Positions 24,190 to 34,936 of a stretch of 64,000 bases of DNA are shown here, piece after piece. The position numbers were made by a program, and so were the translations under genes. The DNA lies in the NCBI GenBank assembly GCA_028554645.1, contig JAQOOI010000020.1, positions 109,501 to 173,500 of the forward strand. Reading direction: 5' to 3'. Origin of the DNA: Omphalotus guepiniiformis (lineage: Eukaryota > Basidiomycota > Agaricomycetes > Agaricales > Omphalotaceae). Position 1 is the stretch's first letter. Each line of letters opens with the position of its first letter. The notes beneath the pieces are model-generated. The model had not been told where the DNA came from and ran no database searches. It saw only the letters and a list, made by a program, of their open reading frames with translations.

Positions 24190-25749
24190 ATGAAAGCGCA
24201 GGATCAATTGAATGCGGAGCGAGAGGGCCGGCCTCATGAAGAGCAAGAGCACGACGAGGAACTGGAGTTGGACGACAGCTACGACGTCGACGCTAGGCCA
24301 CTTCAATGCGATCAACCCTCCGTTCACTTTGACTTTCTCCCCCCCTTGCCCACGCCTTTTACCCCGGCCTCCCTCGACAGCAACAGCGATGCCTCAGATG
24401 CCGAAGACCCATGCCAAGATTCTACTGGACAGCTTGCGCGCCGTAAGCGGAAACGTGCAAGGAATCGCATCAAAAGGGAAGAAAAGCGACGCAAACTCCA
24501 GGAGCTCTTAGGAACTCGTCTGAAGAGCGTAGCGCGTCGCAAGGCGTCCTGTGCAACTGTTGTGGAAGTAGATGAGGATTTCGCGACGGAAGACTTGCCG
24601 GTTAATTCGTCCGGTTGGGCGGGTATTCGATTGGCTCTGGAGAAGTCGCATGCGAAGTATCTGAAGGATCTAGGTGATGGCTACAACCTCAAGCTGGTAG
24701 AATGGGACGGACGGTACGTTTACCCGGGGCAATCTTTTCCGGTAGCTGCACTGATATCTCGTCCGATAGAAAATGTCATGCGATTGTTGACGGGCGCGGG
24801 CGCATCATCGCTGTACTCGCAGGTCGACCACACGGAGACGATTGGGACGGACTTATGGAAGAAGCTGCTGCTGCGGTGGAGAAGGTACGACGAAAGGCCA
24901 GCTTCACAGACAAACAGGCCAATCACCGCCGCGGCGATTTCCCTGCGGTTGCCATCGGCATTTCATACGGCGGCGGCCAAAAGGCGGGTGTCAAAATCCT
25001 CTCTCATTTTCAGGTGGACTAAACTAGCTCTATGCCAGCACCCGGGTGTACTGCGCCAATCAAAAACCATGCTCCTGGATCTTCTAGCTCTTCTATCCCA
25101 TCCTGCCTTCCGTCGCCTTGCAGGCTTTGCGAATTGTGCGTGGTGTTACCCATCATGATCTTTATTGCTGGACTCATATACCCCAGGTGCTTTTGAAGCT
25201 TTTGCCACAACCACCTTCGAATTATATAGGAAGAACCTTAATGCACTCCTGGAGTCTAACCCAAACCTTTGGCCCAACTTCAGGAACACCGTCTTTGCCG
25301 CCTGTACATTCAATTTTGGACCAAGTACCCAAACCTATCCACACACAGACAGCGGCAACCTTGCGTGGGGATGGTGCGCCATCACCGCACTTGGATCATT
25401 TAATCCAGACCGCGGCGGCCATCTGGTGCTGTGGGATCTGGGTCTGGTTATCCGCTTTCCCCCCGGCTCAACAATCCTCATACCCTCCGCCCTGCTTACG
25501 CACTCCAATCTTCCCGTTCTGGAGGGTGAAAATCGGTATTCATTTGTGCAATACAGTGCTGCAGGGCTGTTTCGATGGGTCGAGAATGGGTTCAAGTCGG
25601 ACAAGGACCTCATGGCAGAAGCCTCACCTCTGGAGACCATTCAGCATGAGAAAGCGAAGAAGAGTCGCTGGACAAACGGTCTTGGAATGTTTTCCCTTTG
25701 GAGTGAAGTAGTTGACAAAGGGCGGCATGCAGCATCCCATGTAGTGTAG
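24190..25749 (+). CDS. TET/JBP-like 2-oxoglutarate/Fe(II) DNA dioxygenase
   Basis: Four exons restore one frame: 24190-24713, 24770-24989, 25039-25135 and 25187-25749, about 467 residues. The third junction could instead use 24987/25028, which also keeps frame. The ATG at 24190 is the first in frame; the frame stays open upstream to 23785, so an extra 5' exon is possible. The N-terminal half is acidic, then strongly basic (RRKRKRARNRIKREEKRR), then GWAGIRLALE and IVDGRGRIIAVLAGRPHGDD. The double-stranded beta-helix core has YPHTDSGNLAWGWCAITALG (HxD iron ligands), GGHLVLWDLGLVI and FPPGSTILIPSALLTHSN (distal His), then NRYSFVQYSAAGLFRW (Arg for 2-oxoglutarate). Family members oxidise 5-methylcytosine and travel with KDZ transposons in mushrooms; no KDZ transposase is in this window. 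All iron ligands are present. Confidence 0.82.
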
Positions 25750-25750
25750 C

Positions 25751-27887
25751 ATGAATGTCGGTTTGAACTTGTCCAGTATTCCTTCCCTATACGACCCTTC
25801 GAACGTGCCAGATAGTCACGCTAACGCCTCTTCGTCGACTGCTGCGGGTTCTGCGCAACGGGTTCCCTACGTTCTTGTTCCATCTATGCCATCCAAGGTT
25901 CCGAGCACTTCTGATCCCATGCCTCAAGGGTCCAGTAGCACGGAGCTACCGTTGTTTGCACCTGCTACCCCGTCATCGCCAGAGCATTCGATTTCCTCTG
26001 AGGTGGTATCGGCGCCATATCGTGATGACGAGCGTGTATCAGTGCCTGTTCAACAATCGACAGTAGCAATCTCTATGTCTGAGGATGTAGCGCCTCCAGT
26101 TGTAGCTGCTTCTTCGCAACCTGCCGTGTCAGCGCCACCCAGCACTTCTGAGGTGGCGCAATTCCAATGGAAGTCGATCCAGTACCGGTCAATGAGGGAG
26201 CTGTAGCGGCCAATGAGATGCCCCCTTCAACACCTCCCGCGGCTGGCGTTGTGGCTTCGTTTACTGCTGTTCCGGGATTGTCAGGCCATCCTCCCCCGAT
26301 CGTTCCAGAATTCATTCAAGGTTCTTCTTGTAATAGCGGTCACCAAGCTGATGTGAGAAGAAGACTAGATGGAGTTGTCGCCAGTTCTTCTGATGTTCTA
26401 GCATTGCTGGCACCGTCGGTCGCAGCTCTTCGGCAATCTATGCATGTTGCCGCGGATGCAGTGGCCATCGCAGATCCCACTTTTCGGCAGCCACGTTCTG
26501 AGGAGGTGCAGTCAAACAAGGTGGTGAAATTCCTTCTACGTGTCTCGTTTTTCCTATTCTTGTGCTGAGTTAAATTGATGTTTTAGCAGCCGCAGTCTGG
26601 GAATTTTAACTCTTCCACTATGTCTGGTAACGTTGTAAAAGTGGATCCGCGCTCTCCTGACGACCTGGGCGTGTTTATCGACCCATCCAACGAACAGGGC
26701 GATGTCGAGACTCAGGTTCAATCACTTCGCGATGCCTTGGCTGCAGCACAAGAACGAATTCGCTATCTCGAGCGTGAACGAGGATACCTTCAGGGTTATG
26801 CTCGAGACTTGGACTGGCGCCCCAATCAAGCATTTAACATTGAATCTGCTGAATTGCGCTTGCGCTATCCGCCCGACGCTCGTCCAGAAGTGTCGGCCTT
26901 ATTGTCTTCATACCTAGAAGTGAGGCGGAACAACCTGTCTTTGCTTGAAGAGTTGCGCTGGGCCAATGCTAAAATAGCACGTCGTGACGTCGACTACGAG
27001 CATGTCCGTGGGGTATGTCATTTGCTTGCCAACAATTTGGCTGGCACTCGCAATTTGATGGAGGAATGTGAGGGGCGCCATCTTGACCTATCCGATGAAT
27101 TCTTTCGACTACGCGAGGAGTATGGTCTCGCCATGGCTGAACTGGATGCAGTTTATGGGTTCACCCCTTCTTCGCTCAATCGTGTTGCGGAACTGGAGGA
27201 GCGTTGCGCCAGATTTGCTTCGACGTTGCAAGGTTTGCGCGCCGCTAACCCCTCAGCTTGCCTTCGAGTATTGCAACGGTTATTGGAGGAACGAGCGTTG
27301 GAGCTTCCTTCTGCGCTTCCTTTCGTTTCAGACGACTCTTCTCTGCGCCCCTTCGTTTCTCTAGTCAACGATATGGTTGCCGCTCTTCGTGAAGGATTAT
27401 CGCGAACACAGGCCGCTGTATCGCGCTACTATCATCGCGAACACAGGCCGCTGTATCGCGCTACTATCATCGCGACGAGTATCGTGCCGTCTTAGAGTCT
27501 GACGCGATTGGTGACCCTGCTCGCCATCCCCGAGCAGAGCAACTGGCTGGGTTTATTCAGGGCCAGCCACCGTCGTTACTATTCGCATCGACCTTCGAGC
27601 AATTTCTCCAACGTCAACCTGGACACACTGGCACTCAAGCGCTTATTTCCTCATCCGCTGGCAATACCTCTTCCTCTGTTGCGCCGGCAGTTCCTGATGT
27701 GACAGTTGAGGGGGCGTCAATGTTGAATGTTGAGCCTAGTGGCTCCACCAATGCTGGTGACGATGTTGACACCTCAAGTCAAAGGGATGCCGCTCTTGAT
27801 CAGCCTAGAATGGAAAAGCGAGGTGTCGAGGAAGTGGAGTCTTTAGCTGATGACGATAGGGCAGGAAAGCGTGTGCGTCAGGAGTAA
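25751..27887 (+). pseudogene. Pro/Ser-rich coiled-coil protein gene, frame-broken
   Basis: The ATG lies one base after the dioxygenase stop. The first part (25751-26190) is Ser/Pro/Val-rich and disordered. It shifts frame near 26160-26200 to 26520 without a good intron. A 66-base intron (26521-26586) then joins to 26587, giving a charged coiled-coil part (residues read from 26620: VQSLRDALAAAQERIRYLER). A 35-bp tandem duplication at 27399-27468 shifts the frame. Past it, the original frame continues as DEYRAVLESDAIGD... to a basic/acidic tail ending DDDRAGKRVRQE at 27887. A polyadenylation hexamer follows. No family was recognised. Intact relatives probably exist, since each break is simple. 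Confidence 0.6.
27399..27468. repeat. 35-bp tandem duplication that breaks the coiled-coil gene
   Basis: Two identical 35-base units (27399-27433 and 27434-27468; each begins atcgcgaacacaggccgctg) lie head to tail. Thirty-five is not a multiple of three, so the duplication shifts the reading frame and brings a stop at 27495. Identity of the copies implies a recent event. Confidence 0.95.
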
Positions 27888-27964
27888 TCGGTCCTGGTAG
27901 ATAGTTTTCTTGCTTTTTGTCTTGTTTTTATGCAGATTTACATCTAGATGTTTTCTTTGATGTC

Positions 27965-27970
27965 AATAAA
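27965..27970 (+). terminator. Possible poly(A) signal after the coiled-coil gene
   Basis: AATAAA lies 78 bases after the stop at 27887, in an AT-rich stretch, and before the inverted gypsy remnant. Its position fits a 3'-end signal, but fungal signals are loose. Confidence 0.4.
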
Positions 27971-27989
27971 AATATACTCGTACACTTTC

Positions 27990-28745
27990 GCTATGTTCTT
28001 AGTGACCCTGTAAGTCATTAAATGTATCCTCGGCATCGCGAGATTGCGACTCCGATTCAACATGAGCCCACTGTTCCAAGGTAGGTTGCGCTCGTCGTGG
28101 GTTGCGATCGTGCCATTCTTTCATCATATCCATAGCGCCGGCCATGTCAAACCACATTACCCACGAGTTGTGCTCGTCGCTATACCCTGTCCACTTAGCG
28201 TGATACTGGACGTGTCGATTTGTGGGATGGCGACGCGACTTTGATCCAATTTCTTGGAAGGGCGCGTTGTCGTTATGTTGGTGGTACTGAGCCAAACTTT
28301 TCTTCCAGGTTGAAAATGCTCTGGTATAACTGGGAGTTGTGACATTTCCGCGTTTCGCGATGCAGCGACGTTCGCTTTCTCGATCTCTTTCTTCAGGAAC
28401 TCGTGGAGGTTGCGCAAGCTTTCAGCTTGGCGATCAGCGTCTGCGTCTCGAATATTCGATAGCGAAACCCGTTAGTTTTGCTCGTGCCCTACCTCGTGAA
28501 CGTATAGCGCCATGACCTCTTCGTGGAATTTCTGATTCTAGACGACGTCCAGGTCCAGTGAACAACGATCGTTCGCCGTCGCTATGACGAAACGGAATGC
28601 GAGTAGTGTCGCTATCTCGCTGGGAAGTGTGTGGCACGCCAAGAGTGGGCGTGGTTGCGCTTTCGCTATGCTGTGATTGCGCTGGTTGCTCCATGGTAGC
28701 AGCCTCAGTGGCCGTAGCCGCTGTTGTCGTTGTCGACATGTCCAC
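27990..28745 (-). mobile_element. Internally deleted Ty3/gypsy derivative: gag start joined to integrase end
   Basis: On the minus strand it opens with an ATG (MDMSTTTTAATATEAATMEQ) and a Gag-like Ser/Thr-rich, Arg-rich region (28745-28450). It then passes abruptly into VSLSNIRDADADRQAESLRN, the end of the integrase catalytic region. There follow EHFQPGRKVWLSTTNI, an integrase C-terminal motif, and a chromodomain, HVQYHAKWTGYSDEHNSWV, ending at 27999. The integrase wording VSLSNI.DA...RQA also occurs in the 13.6-kb remnant, so both belong to one family. Protease, RT, RNase H and most of integrase are missing. I did not find matching LTRs. Confidence 0.82.
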
Positions 28746-29611
28746 TCGTCGTCATTAGAACTGGGAGCGGAGGATTGGCTAAATACGGTCAAGACCTCGA
28801 CGAATTGTCCAAGCCTCGTAAATAACCAGTGAAAGATGAGATAATACATGTAGCGAGCGCCGATGAGAACGCCGAGACAATGCCGCTAAGCAGAACTTTG
28901 ACGACGACGGCTTGACCTAGACAAGTCTTGAGATAGTGGTATGAGTAGCGACGAGTAGCGCAATGAGATAAAAGCTGAAGTGGAGTCGACGAAAGATGAG
29001 AAATAGCGAGAAAATAGACTGAGAGACGAGAGACGAGACTTGAAACAAAGAAATAGAGAGATAAGGACGATTTATTTAGCCAATGCCTTGGCGCTATTCG
29101 AGTACAGAGTTTACATGCAGTGAAAGGATTCTAATGGAGTCACTATAATGCATCTACGTGACCTGAAATGGCTCGGTCTTAGTAGCGATATTCACGCGTC
29201 GCTAGGTATGGCAGCGCATCAAGTCCTAGATAGGGGCTGTTGACAAAATAGGAGTTTCACGTGTTCGGTATAAGGTTGAGCCATTCATGCGTGCGCTTTG
29301 TTCGTTATAGCGCGGAAGCGTTCTGGAGGGCAGAAAAGGGACACCTCATGACAGCATGGCCCAATCCAGCGCTTGGTCCAATTTTTTGTGAGGGCGCGTC
29401 GTCGTTATGTTAGATTCAATGAAACATCGAATACAAATCGATGTTATGCGACAATAGTATGAACTGGACTTGATGCCACCGGCGTTCACTACTTAGGCAG
29501 ATTTTATTCCCACGGGTTTTCAATCTCGACAAATGCCTCCGCCGACATATTGAAAATGCTTCCGCTAATCGTGCAGGAACGAGACGGGTAAGTATTCACA
29601 TCTGCCCTGTT

Positions 29612-29905
29612 CTTCCCCACCGACGTCTGCGCTCAACTGTACACCGGCAGGCCTCCAGACACTGGCACACGCTCCCGGTTTATATCCCTCCACCGTCTCC
29701 TCCTCGCGTCCACAACGAGACTGGAGCAGTCATAGCTGGTCTTGCAGGAACAGCAGGGGTAGGTTTGCGCTTTTTCTTTCCCCACTGAGGTCTGTACGCA
29801 ACTGTGCGCTGTCAGGCTGTGCGCGTAGCTCGCGCGACCCACTCGGAGCGGAGGCTGAACGGGTTATATCCCTCCATCGTCTCCTTCTCGCGTCTACAAC
29901 GAGAT
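29612..29905. repeat. Diverged tandem duplication, unit about 170-180 bp
   Basis: Units at 29612-29722 and 29779-29905 share ttccccac.ga.gtctg...caactgt, a gtttatatccctcca.cgtctcct block and cgcgtc.acaacgaga. They differ at perhaps one base in eight. The role is unknown. Confidence 0.7.
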
Positions 29906-30084
29906 ATTCTTGCGCGTACTCTGTCACTTACTGCCGATCATGGGTTTATATCAGCCTTCACCTCGTCCCGATTATTTGTTCCTCACCTCGATTATTCGTT
30001 CCTCGCCTCATCGACATCTACCGCGACTGAGTGGACTCATAACTCACCATATTCTTGCGCCGTGCTCTGCGACCTACTGCCGAT

Positions 30085-30186
30085 CGTTGCTTGCAGATCA
30101 ACATTCGTGCTGCGGGCGACTAAGTTTAGCAGCTCGTCTCAGGATTTGAGGGCTACTCGCTGAACTTAGAAGCTGTGGCGCGGTGC
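30085..30186 (-). repeat. Dispersed hairpin repeat, copy C
   Basis: Inverted relative to copies A and B. Read on the minus strand it contains cgcgccacagcttctaagtt and gacgagctgctaaacttag; the ctaagttcagcg and ctgctaaacttag arms can pair. It lies beyond the 3' end of the 30.7-32.2 kb gene. Confidence 0.75.
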
Positions 30187-30691
30187 GGCTCGAGTTGCGC
30201 TCAACCAGAGTGCCAGGGAAGATGAATAGTCTTCTCTGTTCACTTAGGGGTTAGCCTTGTGTGTGCCATGGTTGACTTGGAGACGTTCTGTAGTCGACCA
30301 ATTATATCTGTTTGTTTGGCTTTTTTTTCACCGCTGAAATATCACCATGCCTCGAGGGCCAATCAACACTTGCCTATGCGTGAGTTCAATTCCAGTCAGT
30401 AGGGTGAGTATGACTAACGAATCACGAAGGATGCGTTCCGATTGGCGAAGAACACTGACGGACTGGCAGAGGAGTATCTTGGTACGCGGTTCAACTGGGC
30501 GCGGCGGCGCACCAATGTATTGCGGCGGTCTTAAATGTATTGCTTCATTCTTGAATGGGTATTAGCAGTTTGTATGAGACTTATGGGTGAAAATACAGAT
30601 TTTTTTCTTCTTCTTTGCAACAGTTTAGAATTTTGTGAATTGATATCTACACATCATGATAAGTGGTGTAGTACTGCAACATGGGAACTAT

Positions 30692-32225
30692 TCAAGCCAT
30701 TATCTCAAGATTATCAGCCTGGAAGCACTCTAGTGCTGCCTCATCAGCAGTCAGGGTCCCTTCTAGGTATTTCTCAAACACTCCTGGAAAGCGCACCGAC
30801 GTGACAATTGACAAACCGCTCTGCATCGCAGGTGCGTGGCGATCGTATGGTGATATTTTCGGCAGACTTGTACCATGCACTTCTTTTGGTTTCCAAACCA
30901 CTAGTGTGTTTGCTGCCGATTGCACTCGAATTCGCAGACTGCAATTGTAGAAGTGTGCACCATCGATTAGTCCGCCAGTCCGGCCTGTGGTCCATGCTAT
31001 TGCCCAGTCGTGAGGCTGTTTCTCAAAATGCGTGGCTCTGCCAATCAATGGTGAGCACCATTGAGTACGTGATCTCGGAAGAATCATACCGTGAATAATT
31101 GACTGCAAACACTCCGGACGGAGGTGCCATGTTGGCATTGCGAAACAGAATGGTTTCTGGACCGTACTTGACTTTATACTGGTTTTCGGGCCCTCCAGAG
31201 TGAACACCAGTATCCATCCAATAGAAACCTCCATCGCGCACAAAGGCCTCGAAATTAGCTATGATCTTCTGCGGTACGACAGCTCGGCATAGGTTCCAGA
31301 AGAGCGCGAATACCGAAGCGGCTTCGTATTCGGTTGACCGCTTCTCTGCGTCGCTCATCGATCGAATGATGTTTCGAACCCAGTCGAGTGCTGGTTTCGA
31401 TCTCGCACCAGCACCCCAGCCACTGATAACGATGCTTCCTGTGTCTTCTTTCTATTGAGTGCTATCAGTACCAGAAGTGCACCGGAAAGAAGCTGCACTC
31501 ACTCGAACGTTCCTTCGAGCCGCCACGTTTCTTTGCACCACACCATCTATCCACTCCACGATGCTCTCGAGGCGGCAAAAGTTTCGAATGACGATGAAAA
31601 GATATTCTCCCGTGGTTTCATGCACGAAAATCCTGCTTTCTTCGGGACGCAGATCGAAAGCCAATTGCGACAAATCGACTTTGTGCAGTGGAGGGCGTTT
31701 CAGCCTGGCATCCGCCTGCTTGCCATTGGCCAAATAGTCTTCCCAGAGCGTCGCGATCTCGTCGGTTTCGTGAATCCAGTTTCCAAGCGGGGGATAGGGC
31801 TCATCAGGAAAAGTGATGGAGGAAATGGGAATGTTCTTGAGCAAGTCTGAAATTCGCTGATTATCCTGACGATTGTTCGGATTAAGACCCAGTTTGCGAA
31901 CGAGATCACGTTTGAGCTGCTGCAGTTGTTTTGCACGCTTGCGGCGGTCGTCCAAACAAGTCTGTATCGGAGGCGGTAAAGACGGTTGCCTCCCGCACCA
32001 GGAGAGATAGTCTCTGAGGGCGAGTTCAAACAGTGGTGCTTGCGAATAGAGTGGGCGGACCGAAGAGAGCAGGTTTTTCGCCAATTTGCATCCCTTGCGC
32101 CCAGTTAAAATCGGTCTGGCAAGAGCAAAACGCATCTCTCCAGCTTCTTCACTGTCATCTGCGAGTGACGCAGTAAAGAGAGTAAACACAGTCGCGCGAT
32201 TTTCGATATCTGACTTTCGAGTCAT
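30692..32225 (-). CDS. Uncharacterised conserved-looking protein, 476 aa
   Basis: Three exons (32225-31503, 31451-31090, 31037-30692) join exactly in frame through 51- and 52-base introns, giving 477 codons. The ATG at 32225 (MTRKSDIEN) is used because the longer frame begins with GTG. Residues 60-150 are basic and helical (RRKRAKQLQQLKRDLVRKLG). The C-terminal half holds FEAFVRDGGFYWMDTGVHSG, MAPPSGVFAVNYSR, GGLIDGAHFYNCSLRIRVQS, NTLVVWKPKEVHGTSLPKIS and GLSIVTSVRFPGVFEKYLEG. The WKPKEVHGTS segment and spaced beta-like runs could fit a double-stranded beta-helix (oxygenase-like) fold, but this is inference only. No signal peptide or membrane helix is seen. The frame is clean, so the gene is probably functional. 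It is flanked by same-orientation hairpin repeats C and D. Confidence 0.75.
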
Positions 32226-32416
32226 TGGCAGAGTTTTAGGGTTGCGCACAAAACCTCCCGGAGTTTCCGACCGAGGTTTATTCCTTTTCTGCCATTAATT
32301 TAATAACAAAATCGTGAGTTAGTCAGATGACCGCGAACCTAATGAGTCATCACTGAGTGTGAGATTAGTCAGATGACCACAACCAATGTGTTTTCAACTT
32401 AACTCGCAGACGCGAA

Positions 32417-32529
32417 GCAAGAATGCACTGGACTGATCTGTACTCGTGGCATTGGCAGTCTAGTTCGGCGGCTCGTCTCGGGCTTGAGGGCTACTCGTTG
32501 GACTTAGAAGACGTGTCGCGAAGCAGGTC
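32417..32529 (-). repeat. Dispersed hairpin repeat, copy D
   Basis: Inverted like copy C. On the minus strand it holds gcgacacgtcttctaagtcc and aacgagtagccctcaagccc. The phrase ctcgaggtatcaactcgagt lies about 145 bases before it on that strand, as a near-identical phrase lies before copy A, so A and D probably belong to a longer repeat. Confidence 0.75.
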
Positions 32530-32830
32530 GAGCGGCGTTTTTGCGAAGTGTTACATGAGTCGAAGATGGTAGGCACTCGAATTGTGCCAGGTGCGTTCCG
32601 TTATATTTGTGTGCTTTTAGTTTGTCACTGATCACTGTCCCAGAAAGGCCGGGCATGCTAGCATGATTCTACGGGCCCAAACTCGAGTTGATACCTCGAG
32701 TCGCTGGGCTCATGATAGGTCTGCCGAAGTAAACCCGCGCCTTCTCGTACGGCTCGAGCCTATCAGCGGCGGAATCGACCGCAATTTGCCACGGTACTAC
32801 GTGAATACTCGAGCCCGGGAATACTTGTAG

Positions 32831-33690
32831 GTGCTGCAGCATTCGCTCAAACACGAAGATGGCGATGACAATATGAGCGGCTTCATTGTGGAAAGTGAAC
32901 CTGCGAAAAAGCGATTCAGCATGGATGGAGTTACTCTTGGCGCTCCAATTGCCACTGGAATCTTTCGCAAGCTAGGTGATTACGACTATGTACAGCACGT
33001 TCTATTTCAGCCAAGCTGACAACCACTTCATTCAGGTCAGAATGAGCATTTCGGCGAACTGCGCTCTTGGGAACCACTGGAACGAGAGCAAGGATAATGA
33101 TGCACCTTCTGCGCTTCTGCCATTCTCCTTTGGATTTGTGGATGCAGGTGCCAGGTTTCCTGATACATCCATCGCGTCATTGCCTTGATGCTCTTAACAT
33201 CCTTTCTCTACTTCTCCTTCAAGCTGGCGTAACTGACGAGGACGATGGAGAGGGAGAGGACATCGATGACTCTCGTCGCTAGTAAACCGACTTCCAGTGT
33301 TGGATCCAGACACCTGTACATGTGGCAAATGCGCTTTGGTCAGCGCGAAGATGCTAAACTCATTGACTTCGTTCCGCACGACCTATGTTGAGGTGGCTAC
33401 AGGAACCTGCTGCAACGCTCTCGCTGCCTCATAGAAGCTTCTGTTGACCGCGGCTGAGAAGTGGCTGGAAAATTTCATTTCACGTGTTGAATGCCAATTC
33501 AGCCTGTTTGCATGGATGGACAATGTTCGCATTGGTCCCCTGGCCTCAATCAAGGTGGCTAACATGATGAATATTACCACTGGTTCAGAACTCTCAGACG
33601 AAGATCTCCGATTCATGGTTAGCATGAGTAGCTTTAGTTCTTTGGACAAGTTTAGTTCATCCGCGGTACGCTGGACCGATGGGGAGTAGC
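32831..33690 (+). pseudogene. Remnant of an unknown gene, longer of two copies
   Basis: Coding-like phrases in changing frames include DYDYVQHVLFQPS (about 32980), ALLPFSFGFVDAGARFPD (33100-33170), TDEDDGEGEDIDDS and, past the duplicated part, FAWMDNVRIGPLASIKVANM (33500-33560) followed by LSDEDLRFMVSMSSFSSLDK. More protein-like wording (MDREEYLDEETGAGAVIFAS) occurs near 33715-33780. Stops and frameshifts are frequent. The partner copy at 56.4 kb has independent changes, so both are decayed. The family was not recognised. Confidence 0.55.
32855..33485 (+). repeat. Duplicated segment, copy 1 (partner 56357-56998)
   Basis: About 630 bases match 56357-56998 closely, starting at gatggcgatgacaatatgag and ending near catttcacg. 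Differences are scattered substitutions and small indels. The two copies are in the same orientation. Confidence 0.92.
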
Positions 33691-33779
33691 ATATCTTACC
33701 AAGCTACACCGCACTATGGATCGTGAAGAGTATTTGGATGAGGAAACTGGCGCGGGCGCCGTTATCTTTGCGAGCAGTG

Positions 33780-34936
33780 GTTGGATGTATACGTTGATGG
33801 AATTACTATTATTCATTCGTCCGAAGATCTGGCTATTGAATTAAGGACACCGCTCTTACAAAAGGAATTTCCTGTATACATGCCCTCTCTTTCCTCCTTC
33901 GCATGATGATGAATTATTTGAAGCACGCCTAGAAAGAGACTACATTGCGCGAAATTCACAACTCATGCCAGTGTGCGGGGGCGAGCTTTGAGTAGCTTGC
34001 AAGCTGATGGATTTCCTCTTCTATCTGTAGCGGAGAAATCTTGTTCAACTTCTATACCTCGTAACACACTAGCGATGTGCATTCGGGTACCGTACCTCGG
34101 ATGCAACATCGAGACAGTTTGGAGACTTGATGTCACCGCCGGAACTGCATGCCTGCATAGGGAATTTTGGGGATGCATGGTGCCTGCGAGACCCCAAAAA
34201 TGAGGAGGAGGAGGAGGAGGAGAAGGAGAACCTTGGCACCAACTCAACGATCGGACTCTCCCATCGACCAAATCTCTTCATTCGAACGCGCCTTCGTAAG
34301 TCATCGTCACTGGTCCGAATAGTTCACATCTAATCCGTCATTAGTGTTCCGATTTTGTCTGTGTCTGCTGCTCAATACGTCTGTCAAGTTTGCACGAACT
34401 GTTGGAACACGTCGAAGAACGTCATGCTGCGGCTGGCGGCACGCTGCCATATCCACCCAAAGTCGAGCCATTATACTCTGAGACCTTATACTCTGCCGAA
34501 GTCGAGCCATAAAACTCTGAGACCGACACGAGCGCCCGATGTTGGGTGCTCGCAACTGCGCTTCAACAACCCTTCCGCCATTAATCTCGTTGGGTACTCT
34601 AACTACCGACTTGGAGTCCTCTGAATTCGATGATGCGACACTCATTGAATACAAATCTTCTCTTCTCTGCCATTGCTGTTCTCATTTCGCGCCTATTGCA
34701 TGCACGAATGCTGAAGCTGCTGGTGGCGCAGTCTGTGAGTACAATCTTCAGCGCTTTTTCGTGTTGTTTAATTATTTCCAACGCTGACTGAACTTTTCGT
34801 TCTAGTTCTTTGGCTCACTGCTATCTCCGGTCTTTCAACACTGCTTACTTGGCGATCTATTTGGCTGCGCCAGTGAGTTTTCATCCATGAATCGCTCCCC
34901 GGAAACAAGTAAATAACTTGTATTTGCCACCTAGTA
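33780..34936. other. Non-coding, with microsatellite and a short tandem repeat
   Basis: A gag/gaa purine microsatellite lies at 34203-34229. The phrase aagtcgagccat.a.actctgagacc occurs twice (about 34451-34477 and 34499-34523), with ttatactctg between them. No gene is evident. Confidence 0.55.

Larger units (their letters stand above)
28746..30691. other. Non-coding, repeat-bearing stretch
   Basis: Probably includes the untranslated 5' leader of the gypsy derivative (to about 29240). A diverged tandem duplication lies at 29612-29905: both units carry a ttatatccctcca.cgtctcc core and end cgcgtc.acaacgaga. A second pair of phrases, atattcttgcgc...ctactgccgatc, lies at about 29902 and 30050. 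Hairpin repeat copy C is at 30085-30186. No gene is supported. Confidence 0.6.
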
